Below, piece after piece: positions 31,042 through 38,168 of a stretch of DNA of 45,738 nt. The DNA comes from CAUUGB01 sp963544615 (GTDB lineage: Bacteria > Patescibacteriota > Microgenomatia > UBA1400 > PJMF01). How positions within the stretch are numbered: position 1 is the stretch's first letter; each line of letters starts with the position of its first letter. The DNA lies in contig CAUUGB010000004.1 in assembly GCA_963544615.1 (NCBI GenBank), positions 1 through 45,738 of the forward strand, given 5' to 3'. A program made the position numbers and the translations under genes. Under the pieces are notes generated by a model. That model saw nothing but the letters and a program-made list of their open reading frames with translations, did not search any database and was not told the origin of the DNA.

Positions 31042-32958
31042 TTATTCTTTAACCACTTCTCCTTCAACTACTCCTTCGTCTTTGCCAGTTGCTTTTTTAT
31101 CAGCTTTGGCTTCTTTATTGTCAGTGGCGCTAGCTTTTTCGCTCGCCTGCTTTTTTTGCATGGCTTCACCAAGCTTTTGGGCACTGGTTAAAGTTTCATT
31201 AATGGCTTTTTCTAAATCTTGCTTACTGGCATGCTCATCACTGCTGAGTTTTTTTAAAGCCTCAATATTGGCAGCAATTTTATCTTTATCTGCTTGGTTC
31301 TCTAATTGATCACCGTAATCTTTTAATTGCTTTTCCATTTCAAAGGCAACTGAATTGGCTTGATTTTTAGTTTCAATCAATTCTTTTTTCGCCTTGTCTT
31401 CCTCGGCATGCAGTTCGGCATCCTTTTTCATCTTTTCCACTTCTTCATCAGAAAGATTGGTAGAATTGGCAATCGTGATGTCGGCTTGTTTGCCAGAAGT
31501 TTTGTCTTTGGCGGTTACCTTTAAAATCCCATTAGAGTCAATGTCAAATTTGACTTCTACCTGAGGAACACCTCGGGGCGCAGGAGGAATGCCGTCTAAA
31601 ATAAAACGACCTAGCGATTTATTATCGGCAGCCATTTCTCGCTCACCTTGCAAGACATTGATTTCCACACTAGTTTGATTGTCAGCAGCGGTAGAAAAGA
31701 TTTGTGTCCCAGCAGTAGGAATAGTAGTATTGCGTTTGACAATGGGAGTTTTAATGCCACCCAAAGTCTCTACCCCTAAAGTTAAGGGAGTGACGTCTAA
31801 AAGCACTACGTCTTGCACATCGCCGGCAATTACTCCTGCTTGTACCGCAGCGCCAACCGCAACTACTTCGTCCGGATTAACCCCTTGCTCTGGTTTTTTG
31901 CCAAAGAACTTTTCTACTTCGCTAATTACCTTGGGCATGCGGGTCATTCCCCCCACCAGGACAATACTGTTAATGTCACTGGCAGATAATTTGGCGTCTT
32001 TGAGAGCTTTTTTGACTGGCTCAAAAGTTTTAGCAATTAACTCATCGGTTAATTCCTCAAGTTTAGCTCTGGTGAGAGACATAGTTAAATGCAGCGGATT
32101 GCCATCATCACCTTGGGTGATAAAGGGCAAATTAATTTCTGTCTGGGCTACCGAAGACAATTCAATTTTAGCTTTTTCGGCAGCGTCTTTAACTCTTTGT
32201 AAGGCTTGAGGGTCTTTACTTAAATCTTTACCATGCTCTTTTTTAAATTCATCATTAATCCAAGTAATGATTTGATTATCAAAGTCATCACCACCCAAAA
32301 AAGTATCACCATTGGTAGCTTTAACTTCAAACACCCCATCACCAATTTCTAGAATAGAAATATCAAAAGTACCCCCACCTAAATCATAAACAGCAATTTT
32401 GGCATTACCTTTTTTATCTAAACCATAAGCCAGGGCTGCCGCGGTGGGCTCATTCACAATCCGCTCTACTTGCAGACCAGCAATTTCGCCGGCTTGCTTG
32501 GTAGCTTGTCTTTGTGAATCATCAAAATAAGCTGGCACGGTAATTACTGCTTTGCTAACTTTGCCACCCAAATAGCTTTCTGCGTCGGCTTTGGCTTTTT
32601 GCAAAATTTTGGCAGAGATTTCTTGAGGGGTAAGTTTTTTACCATTGACATTAATTACTGCCATATTATCTTTACCACTGGTAACTTCGTAGGCAACATG
32701 TTTAATGGCGTTGGTTACTCCTTTAGAGTTAAATTTTTGCCCCATAAAACGTTTAACTGAATTAACGGTATTTTTAGGGTTAATCACCATTTGTCTTTTG
32801 GCCACATCGCCCACGCTAATATCGTTATTTTTAAAACTAACAATTGAGGGGAAAGTATTGCGTCCCTCTGCAGTGGGGATAATTTTGGCACTGCCACCTT
32901 CCATGACGGCAATGGCACTATTGGTGGTACCTAAATCAATTCCAATTATTTTTGACAT
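31042..32958 (-). CDS. dnaK: Chaperone DnaK (Hsp70)
   Basis: ATP-driven chaperone of 638 residues. ATPase domain (1-380) with IIGIDLGTTNSAIAVMEGG at the start, IVNEPTAAALAYGLDKK (about 163-180) and VYDLGGGTFDISILEIGDG. The linker (VVLLDVTPLTLGVET) is followed by the substrate-binding domain and a helical lid. The tail (EGVVEGEVVKE) resembles the usual acidic EEVK end. grpE and dnaJ are not adjacent. RBS AAGGAG lies 6 nt before the ATG. Two tandem promoters with identical inverted repeats precede it, which suggests a dedicated heat-shock-type repressor. Confidence 0.98.
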   Translation of the reverse strand: MSKIIGIDLGTTNSAIAVMEGGSAKIIPTAEGRNTFPSIVSFKNNDISVGDVAKRQMVINPKNTVNSVKRFMGQKFNSKGVTNAIKHVAYEVTSGKDNMAVINVNGKKLTPQEISAKILQKAKADAESYLGGKVSKAVITVPAYFDDSQRQATKQAGEIAGLQVERIVNEPTAAALAYGLDKKGNAKIAVYDLGGGTFDISILEIGDGVFEVKATNGDTFLGGDDFDNQIITWINDEFKKEHGKDLSKDPQALQRVKDAAEKAKIELSSVAQTEINLPFITQGDDGNPLHLTMSLTRAKLEELTDELIAKTFEPVKKALKDAKLSASDINSIVLVGGMTRMPKVISEVEKFFGKKPEQGVNPDEVVAVGAAVQAGVIAGDVQDVVLLDVTPLTLGVETLGGIKTPIVKRNTTIPTAGTQIFSTAADNQTSVEINVLQGEREMAADNKSLGRFILDGIPPAPRGVPQVEVKFDIDSNGILKVTAKDKTSGKQADITIANSTNLSDEEVEKMKKDAELHAEEDKAKKELIETKNQANSVAFEMEKQLKDYGDQLENQADKDKIAANIEALKKLSSDEHASKQDLEKAINETLTSAQKLGEAMQKKQASEKASATDNKEAKADKKATGKDEGVVEGEVVKE

Positions 32959-32983
32959 AATTTGCTCCTTCTACTTTTTGGCA

Positions 32984-33012
32984 ATTTTAGCAATCATTTG
33001 CTAAATTGTCAA
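32984..33012 (-). promoter_or_regulatory. dnaK promoter P1 with TTAGCA-N6-TGCTAA operator
   Basis: Minus strand: TTGACA (33012-33007), 17-bp spacer, TAAAAT (32989-32984). The inverted repeat TTAGCA-N6-TGCTAA (32987-33004) fills the spacer and overlaps the -10. A bound repressor would block the polymerase. Confidence 0.75.
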
Positions 33013-33084
33013 CTACTTAATATTTCAGCTTGGAAAAATTCTGGTTTTACTCGAGAAAACTAGAAGTTAATCAAACTATTAGCA

Positions 33085-33113
33085 ATTTTAGCAGATGACT
33101 GCTAAATTGTCAA
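33085..33113 (-). promoter_or_regulatory. dnaK promoter P2 with the same operator
   Basis: Minus strand: TTGACA (33113-33108), 17-bp spacer, TAAAAT (33090-33085), with TTAGCA-N6-TGCTAA (33088-33105). It is an almost identical copy of P1 exactly 101 bp upstream. The six central bases differ, so it is the half-sites that are conserved. Confidence 0.75.
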
Positions 33114-33151
33114 GCATCGAAAAATTGCCAGTTAATTACTAGTAAATACAA

Positions 33152-33185
33152 CAAACCCTGGGATTGGAGGAGGACCCAGGGTTTG
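33152..33185 (-). other. Strong hairpin after ftsZ with anti-SD-like loop
   Basis: CAAACCCTGGG (33152-33162) pairs perfectly with CCCAGGGTTTG (33175-33185): an 11-bp stem with a 12-nt loop. On the ftsZ-sense strand the loop is TCCTCCTCCAAT, complementary to Shine-Dalgarno sequences. There is no long U-tract, only TTGTATTT after it. It may be the ftsZ transcript end, a stability hairpin, or a small regulatory RNA. Confidence 0.6.
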
Positions 33186-33260
33186 CTAAATGTTACCCCG
33201 GACGCCAAAGCATCCGTCGCACCAAAGCGCGTAAAGTAACGCCTAGATTGTAACACGCTG

Positions 33261-34733
33261 TTAGCGATTGCGCAAGAAAGCGGGCATTTCGTAAGGGTCG
33301 TCTTCATCACTGCTAGCATAGCTATTAGTATAGCTGCTGCTACTTTTCATTGCTGCCTCAGTGTCCCGAGCGGGCTGACGTAAACTACTGTTTTCTAATT
33401 GAATGGGGCGGGGAGTAGGATGAGGGTAAGTGGCTGCTCCAGCAAAGCTGTCGCTAGTGTTAGCTGGAGTGTCAATGGAACTGGTGGTCACTCGCATGGC
33501 AGCATGACCACTATTGTTAGGAGCGCTATTGTTTTGCCGGGTGGAGTTTGGCGAGGAATTGGTAGTGCTAGTGGCAGTTGACTGATGGTCATTAAAGCTA
33601 TGCTGAGAGTTGGTGGTGGTTTGATAGTTGCCGCCAGGGTAAGAACCAGGAGAAACCACGGGTTTAGGAATAGAAGAAGTATGCGTATCCACACTGGTAG
33701 CAGGAGCAGCAGCGGGAGTGGGAGTGTAACTGTTGGGAGTGTAAATCCCACTACTATCTAAACTGTAGGGAGAAGTAGTTTCTGGAAAACCAGTGGCAAT
33801 AACACTAATTTTAATTCTGCCCATCATGTCTTCGCTAATAGCATTACCGGCAATAATAATAGCATCATCACTAGCACATTCTTTAATTACTCGGCTGGCT
33901 TCATCAAATTCATACATGCCCAAATCAGGACCGCCAATAATGTTGTAAAGAATGCCACGTGCTTTAGAAACAGAGAGACCTAAAAGGGGCGAAGATACTG
34001 CGGCTCTGGCAGCAATAATGGCACGATTTTCTCCCTCGCCCTCACCAATGCCCATCATCGCTGTTCCAGAATCATGCATCACCCGTTCAACATCTTTGAA
34101 GTCAACATTAATTAAACCCGGAACGGTAATTAAATCACTAATTCCTTGCACTCCCTGACCCAGCACATTGTCGGCCAATTTGAAGGCTTCCAGTAGAGTC
34201 CATTTTTTATCTACCACATCAATGAGGCGTTGATTGGGAACCACAATTAAAGCGTCTACATAATCTCGTAACTTTTCAATTCCTTCTAGAGCAATTTGCA
34301 TGCGCCGCCCACCCTCAAAGTGGAAAGGAGTAGTCACTACACCCACAGTTAAAGCCCCGGCTTCGCGGGCAATTTGAGCCACAATGGGAGAAGCACCTGT
34401 GCCAGTACCACCACCCATGCCAGCAGTAATAAAAACCATTTGAGTATCGTAAATATGTTCTTTAATTTTTTCCCGTGATTCCATGGCGGCAGTTTCGCCA
34501 GTTTCTGGATCTGCTCCTGCTCCTAGTCCTCTGGTGCAATTGGTACCAATTTGAATTTTAGTTTCTGCCAAGGAATTAAGGAGAGCTTGAGCGTCGGTAT
34601 TAATGCTGACAAATTCTACTCCTTGGATTAATTTAGAACTAATCATTGAGTTGAGAGCATTACCACCACCACCACCAATACCGACAACTTTAATTTTGGC
34701 AAAATTATTATTTACTGGTTTAATCTGTGCCAT
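33261..34733 (-). CDS. ftsZ: Cell division protein FtsZ
   Basis: Tubulin-like GTPase of 490 residues that forms the Z-ring. The nucleotide site includes VVGIGGGGGNALNSM (about 16-30) and the tubulin signature GMGGGTGTGASP (about 100-111). The conserved core ends near residue 325. It is followed by a long Ser/Thr/Asn/Pro/Gln-rich linker of ~140 residues, longer than in most FtsZ proteins, and a canonical C-terminal peptide DDPYEMPAFLRNR that binds FtsA. The gene follows ftsA by 74 nt and has its own promoter (TTGACA, 18 bp, TATGAT) in that gap. Confidence 0.98.
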   Translation of the reverse strand: MAQIKPVNNNFAKIKVVGIGGGGGNALNSMISSKLIQGVEFVSINTDAQALLNSLAETKIQIGTNCTRGLGAGADPETGETAAMESREKIKEHIYDTQMVFITAGMGGGTGTGASPIVAQIAREAGALTVGVVTTPFHFEGGRRMQIALEGIEKLRDYVDALIVVPNQRLIDVVDKKWTLLEAFKLADNVLGQGVQGISDLITVPGLINVDFKDVERVMHDSGTAMMGIGEGEGENRAIIAARAAVSSPLLGLSVSKARGILYNIIGGPDLGMYEFDEASRVIKECASDDAIIIAGNAISEDMMGRIKISVIATGFPETTSPYSLDSSGIYTPNSYTPTPAAAPATSVDTHTSSIPKPVVSPGSYPGGNYQTTTNSQHSFNDHQSTATSTTNSSPNSTRQNNSAPNNSGHAAMRVTTSSIDTPANTSDSFAGAATYPHPTPRPIQLENSSLRQPARDTEAAMKSSSSYTNSYASSDEDDPYEMPAFLRNR

Positions 34734-34773
34734 ATGTATTCCTAAATGATACTAAATTGAGCATTGCTAATAT

Positions 34774-34803
34774 ATCATAAAATAACAAAAAAAACATTGT
34801 CAA
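34774..34803 (-). promoter_or_regulatory. ftsZ promoter
   Basis: Minus strand: TTGACA (34803-34798), 18-bp spacer, TATGAT (34779-34774), about 40 nt upstream of the ftsZ ATG. AGGA is the RBS core. It lets ftsZ be expressed above the ftsA level. Confidence 0.6.
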
Positions 34804-34807
34804 AAAA

Positions 34808-36127
34808 CTAGGGCATGAGTTTTTTTACACTCTGACTCAGTTGCTTAAAAAAATTGCCCCAGGGATCTTTTTTATTGTCAGTGGCATTTTCTGTTGGGGT
34901 AGCTAGTTGATTGCTTGCTCCGGCAGCATATTTGAGTAGTCCCACAGCGGTGGCATAAGCGGGATCATCTAAATGTCTAATCACTCCTTTAATTTCTTTG
35001 GGCACACCCAGGCGCACTTGCATGTTGAGTACCTCGCTGGCAATATCGCGCAAGCAAATAGTTCTGGCGCTGCCGCCCACAATTACTGCTCCCGCTCCCA
35101 AATCGGTGCCAATCTTGCGTTTTTTCAACTCATCACCAATGAGGGTAAAAATTTCTTTAACTCTAGGAGCAATCACATCTCTAATTAACGTAGATTTGGT
35201 GATACCACGAGCTTTGGCGCTAGGATCGTATTTGGTTAAATCAAGACTATCAAATACTCGCATGCGCCGGTGATATTCACTTAAACTTTCGTCAGCACCT
35301 CTAGGTTCTGGTGGAGTTTGGTTGGAAAGTTCAATTTTAATTTTCTCGGCGTTTTCTAGTCCTAAATGAATGTAGGCATTAATGTCTTGAGTAATATAGC
35401 GCCCCCCAATGGGAACCACACCAGAAAATTGAATTGCCCCCTCAGAGTAAACACAAAAACTAGTGGTGTCGGCACCAATATCAATACAAATTACTCCGGC
35501 GTCTTTTTCATCTTCACTCAGCACCACTTCACTGGCAGCAAAACCACTAAAAACAAAAGCTTCCACATTTAAGTTAATGTCTGAGAGCGCCTTTTCTAAA
35601 TTACGCAAAGCTGAGCTAGAAGCGGTAATTAAATGAACATGAGTTTCTAGTTTCATGCCTACCATGCCAATTGGGTCTTTGATACCTTCGTGTCCATCCA
35701 CAGTAAAAAAACGAGGGATTAAATTAAGCACTTCTCTGTCTGCCGATAGAGTCAAGGTGCGAGCTTGTTCAATAGAGCGGTCAACATCTTCTTCGTGAAT
35801 TTCATTATTAGCGTCCACAATGACTACCGTGCCTTGAGAATTTTGCGAGTCAATGTGTTTACCAGAAACAGATAAATAAACATTATCAATATTGTGACCG
35901 CAAATTTTTTCGGCTGCCGCCACTGAGCGCTCAATAGTAGCTGCGGCTTCTTCTAAGTTAATAATAGTAGAGCGACGCATACCTTTGGAGGGGATTTGTC
36001 CCATACCCACAATTTTACATTCGCCACTTTGGGCATCTCTGCTGGCAATCAGGGTAGTGCAACGAGAAGAACCTAAATCAATAGCTGCTAGAAGTTGTGG
36101 ATTGGAGTAACTGCTTTTATGCGTCAT
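34808..36127 (-). CDS. ftsA: Cell division protein FtsA
   Basis: Actin-like ATPase of 439 residues that tethers FtsZ to the membrane. Phosphate-1 motif AAIDLGSSRCTTLIA (about 14-28), an SHS2/1C domain (about 90-165), phosphate-2 GVICIDIGADTTSFCVY (about 208-224), adenosine motif VIVGGSART (about 350-358), and the C-terminal amphipathic membrane-targeting helix WGNFFKQLSQSVKKLMP. The ftsA-ftsZ pair is separate from the mraZ cluster ~30 kb away. An AT-rich TATTATATATAA stretch just upstream of the ATG contains the likely -10. Confidence 0.97.
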   Translation of the reverse strand: MTHKSSYSNPQLLAAIDLGSSRCTTLIASRDAQSGECKIVGMGQIPSKGMRRSTIINLEEAAATIERSVAAAEKICGHNIDNVYLSVSGKHIDSQNSQGTVVIVDANNEIHEEDVDRSIEQARTLTLSADREVLNLIPRFFTVDGHEGIKDPIGMVGMKLETHVHLITASSSALRNLEKALSDINLNVEAFVFSGFAASEVVLSEDEKDAGVICIDIGADTTSFCVYSEGAIQFSGVVPIGGRYITQDINAYIHLGLENAEKIKIELSNQTPPEPRGADESLSEYHRRMRVFDSLDLTKYDPSAKARGITKSTLIRDVIAPRVKEIFTLIGDELKKRKIGTDLGAGAVIVGGSARTICLRDIASEVLNMQVRLGVPKEIKGVIRHLDDPAYATAVGLLKYAAGASNQLATPTENATDNKKDPWGNFFKQLSQSVKKLMP

Positions 36128-36210
36128 ATTAGATCTTTATATATAATACTTTGCAAAAAAAATCAAGGGGATTTTTTTGTTTTCATTATAGCATGGCGCA
36201 CAGGGTTTAA

Positions 36211-36247
36211 TTGTGAGGGAATAAATAAATGTTAGAATAAAAGTATG
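36211..36247 (+). promoter_or_regulatory. vanZ-like gene promoter next to the ATG
   Basis: TTGTGA (36211-36216), 16-bp spacer, TAGAAT (36233-36238), then 6 nt to the ATG at 36245, a leaderless arrangement. Confidence 0.6.
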
Positions 36248-36835
36248 GATAGGGAGTTGATAGTTTTTTTGGTGCGAGAGGGTGTAATGCTTTTTGCAAG
36301 CCTAGGGATAATGTGTTTGTTTTCTGCTACTACTGGAATTAAATTAAGTCGCTGGCAAGTAGTTTTGTGGTTAGGATTAACTTTTTATGTTACCGGGGTA
36401 TTTTATCTTACCAGCACTGCTACTCTAGTTGATTGGCAACAGTTTACTGGCGAATTCAATCAAGAGCAAATTAACTTAGCTTTATTTTCTCGTCCCATTA
36501 ATCGTTTTGCTTATTTGCTTAATGTTTGCCTTTTTGTTCCTTTGGGGTTATTGTTGGCGTTTTGGCGACAGCAGCACTGGCGGTGGTGGAGTGCCTTGAG
36601 TGCTGGGTTTTATTTTTCACTTTTAATTGAGTTAAGTCAACTGTTTAACCATCGTCGCAGCGATGTTGATGATTTATTGCTTAATTCGCTAGGAGCTTTT
36701 TTAGGTGGTCTTTTGGGGTGGGCAATTATTTACCACTGGAAAAAACATGCGGCCAACAAACCTCAACCACTCTCTTTTAACTGGTGGCTGCTGCTGGGGT
36801 GTTTATTTGTGGTGTGGTTTTTGGGGATTTTTTAG
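36245..36835 (+). CDS. VanZ-like membrane protein
   Basis: The 196-residue integral membrane protein has about five hydrophobic segments. The VanZ signature is present: LNVCLFVPLGLLLAF (about 93-107), then SLLIELSQLF (about 130-139) and RRSDVDDLLLNSLGAFLGGLLGW (about 143-165). The family is linked to teicoplanin resistance and lipid-related envelope functions, but the mechanism is unclear. Here it lies alone between ftsA (divergent) and the thioredoxin-like gene (convergent). Confidence 0.88.
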   Translation: MDRELIVFLVREGVMLFASLGIMCLFSATTGIKLSRWQVVLWLGLTFYVTGVFYLTSTATLVDWQQFTGEFNQEQINLALFSRPINRFAYLLNVCLFVPLGLLLAFWRQQHWRWWSALSAGFYFSLLIELSQLFNHRRSDVDDLLLNSLGAFLGGLLGWAIIYHWKKHAANKPQPLSFNWWLLLGCLFVVWFLGIF

Positions 36836-36864
36836 GTTTTAGAAATGTATACTTTAAGCTAAGT

Positions 36865-37548
36865 CTAAAGATTGCAACTGCCTGCGCCGCAATTGCTCTC
36901 TTCAAGCTGTCTCATACCAGTTACTAATTTTTCTAGGAGTTGCTCACGCCGCTCACTAGTCCAGTATTGTTCTGGTGGACCATCTTTAGCACTGGTGGCT
37001 TGTGAAGTGTCATTATTGTGAAAAATAACTTGTCCATTTTTAACGATACTCACATCTGGCACATAAACTCGAGGTAAATTTTGTTCGTCTTTATCTAAGT
37101 GATTGCCTAAAAGAGCTAAAATTTCGTGGTAAATGCTGCTTTGCTCGCGGCGATCTGCCAGAATATCAAAATAATAAATTTTTTCAATCCCTGCTTGTTT
37201 GGCGGCTTGATTAAGAATTGGCACATAAGCTTGACACCAGCCACATTCATTAAAACCCAAATAAACTACCCCACTGCCAGAGCGTAAAATTTCCACAATT
37301 TGTTCACCAGTGACAGGAGTAAAAACATGATCAGCACCTACAGCGGGGTATTCATTGGCAAAATCATTTGCCGACACAACAGTTGAGTTTGCATTAGGTG
37401 TACTACTATTATTAGTATCGGTGGAGGAGTTTGATGAGGCAGAGTGTTGATAAAGTATAGCCATTTTGTTATTGGCAATCACTAAGATTAAAAGAATGAT
37501 AATTGCCCAGAGATATTTTTTTTCTACTTTTTCTAACTTAGCTAACAT
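36865..37548 (-). CDS. Membrane-anchored thioredoxin-like protein with CGWC site
   Basis: The 227-residue protein has a signal anchor (about 13-25), a Ser/Asn/Thr-rich linker (about 35-60) and an extracytoplasmic thioredoxin fold. The active site is C102-G-W-C105 in LGFNECGWCQAYVP, followed by IYYFDILADR, where thioredoxins have the Asp-containing strand. The tail ends CGAGSC, a second cysteine pair (CX4C) that could exchange with the CGWC site. The likely role is oxidation or reduction of exported disulfides. That fits the Cys-rich surface proteins in this window (634-aa protein and giant protein). RBS AAGGAG is present. Confidence 0.8.
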   Translation of the reverse strand: MLAKLEKVEKKYLWAIIILLILVIANNKMAILYQHSASSNSSTDTNNSSTPNANSTVVSANDFANEYPAVGADHVFTPVTGEQIVEILRSGSGVVYLGFNECGWCQAYVPILNQAAKQAGIEKIYYFDILADRREQSSIYHEILALLGNHLDKDEQNLPRVYVPDVSIVKNGQVIFHNNDTSQATSAKDGPPEQYWTSERREQLLEKLVTGMRQLEESNCGAGSCNL

Positions 37549-37723
37549 GCTTGCTCCTTAATGCTTATCTTATTTACTAACAGTAATTATCATTATTAAG
37601 TTGTTTGGTTAAAAAATCTTAAAATTTTAATTACTGCTTAATTATATAGCATAATGAAAAATAAAAACTTAAAAAATTAATAATTTGGTTGACAAAAATT
37701 AGTTATGCAGCCATGCTGTGTTT
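37549..37723. other. AT-rich intergenic stretch
   Basis: No gene seen. It contains the upstream region of the thioredoxin-like gene and the trailer of the tRNA-Leu transcript. A short CAGC-ATG-GCTG stem just after the tRNA (minus strand, near 37708-37718) could be part of 3' processing. Confidence 0.35.
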
Positions 37724-37808
37724 TGGTGCCAGGAGCGGGAATCGAACCCGCATGTCTTGCGACACACGGTTCTAAGCCGTGCTTGTCTACCAGTTTCAAC
37801 ATCCTGGC
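37724..37808 (-). tRNA. tRNA-Leu (anticodon UAG), CCA encoded
   Basis: Type II tRNA. Acceptor GCCAGGA/TCCTGGC, anticodon stem CACGG/CCGTG with loop CTTAGAA (TAG, reads CUA), long variable arm (TGTCGCAAGACAT), T loop TTCGATT. The discriminator A (37727) is followed by CCA in the genome (37726-37724). Confidence 0.95.
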
Positions 37809-37822
37809 AACTGCGTTAACAG

Positions 37823-37896
37823 TGGGTGTAAGTGGACTCGAACCAATGACCTCTATCTTATCAGGATAGCGCTCTAACCATCTGAGCTATACACCC
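37823..37896 (-). tRNA. tRNA-Ile (anticodon GAU)
   Basis: Acceptor GGGTGTA/TACACCC, D arm with GCTC...GAGC, anticodon stem CTATC/GATAG with loop CTGATAA (GAT), T loop TTCGAGT, discriminator A. The next bases are CTG, so CCA is not encoded. It is 14 nt upstream of tRNA-Leu on the same strand, so they share a transcript. Confidence 0.95.
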
Positions 37897-37917
37897 TTAT
37901 AATTTGTGAACAGTTGT

Positions 37918-37923
37918 ATTGTA
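37918..37923 (-). promoter_or_regulatory. -10 box for the tRNA-Ile/tRNA-Leu transcript
   Basis: Minus strand TACAAT (37923-37918), 21 nt before the tRNA-Ile 5' end. No clear -35. Confidence 0.4.
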
Positions 37924-38168
37924 GCATATTTTTGGGTTGACTTTTTTATTGGTGACAGCTCGGCTGCTTTTGAATTTTCCTTGCATTATCAACTTGGCTA
38001 TTTTATTTATTCTGATGCTAAATTTAAAACAAAAATGTTAAAAAATAATTTTATAGTTGATAAAAATATTTTTATATCAATGTTTTTTCGGCAATGTTTT
38101 TAAAGCAATTATGTGTTAAAATGAAAAGCAAACATTATGGCGGTGGCTTTAATGTTGGTAATTATCTC

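Noticed and set aside
31679..32209. A 176-codon frame antisense to dnaK
   Set aside because: Shadow of the conserved dnaK reading frame; composition mirrors the sense codons.
33110..33319. A 69-codon frame across the ftsZ 3' end
   Set aside because: It overlaps the ftsZ C-terminal coding region and the strong hairpin in another frame; a shadow frame.
37906..38103. A 65-codon frame upstream of the giant gene
   Set aside because: Near-random, very AT-rich composition, GTG start without RBS, and it overlaps the tRNA promoter region; no resemblance to a protein family.
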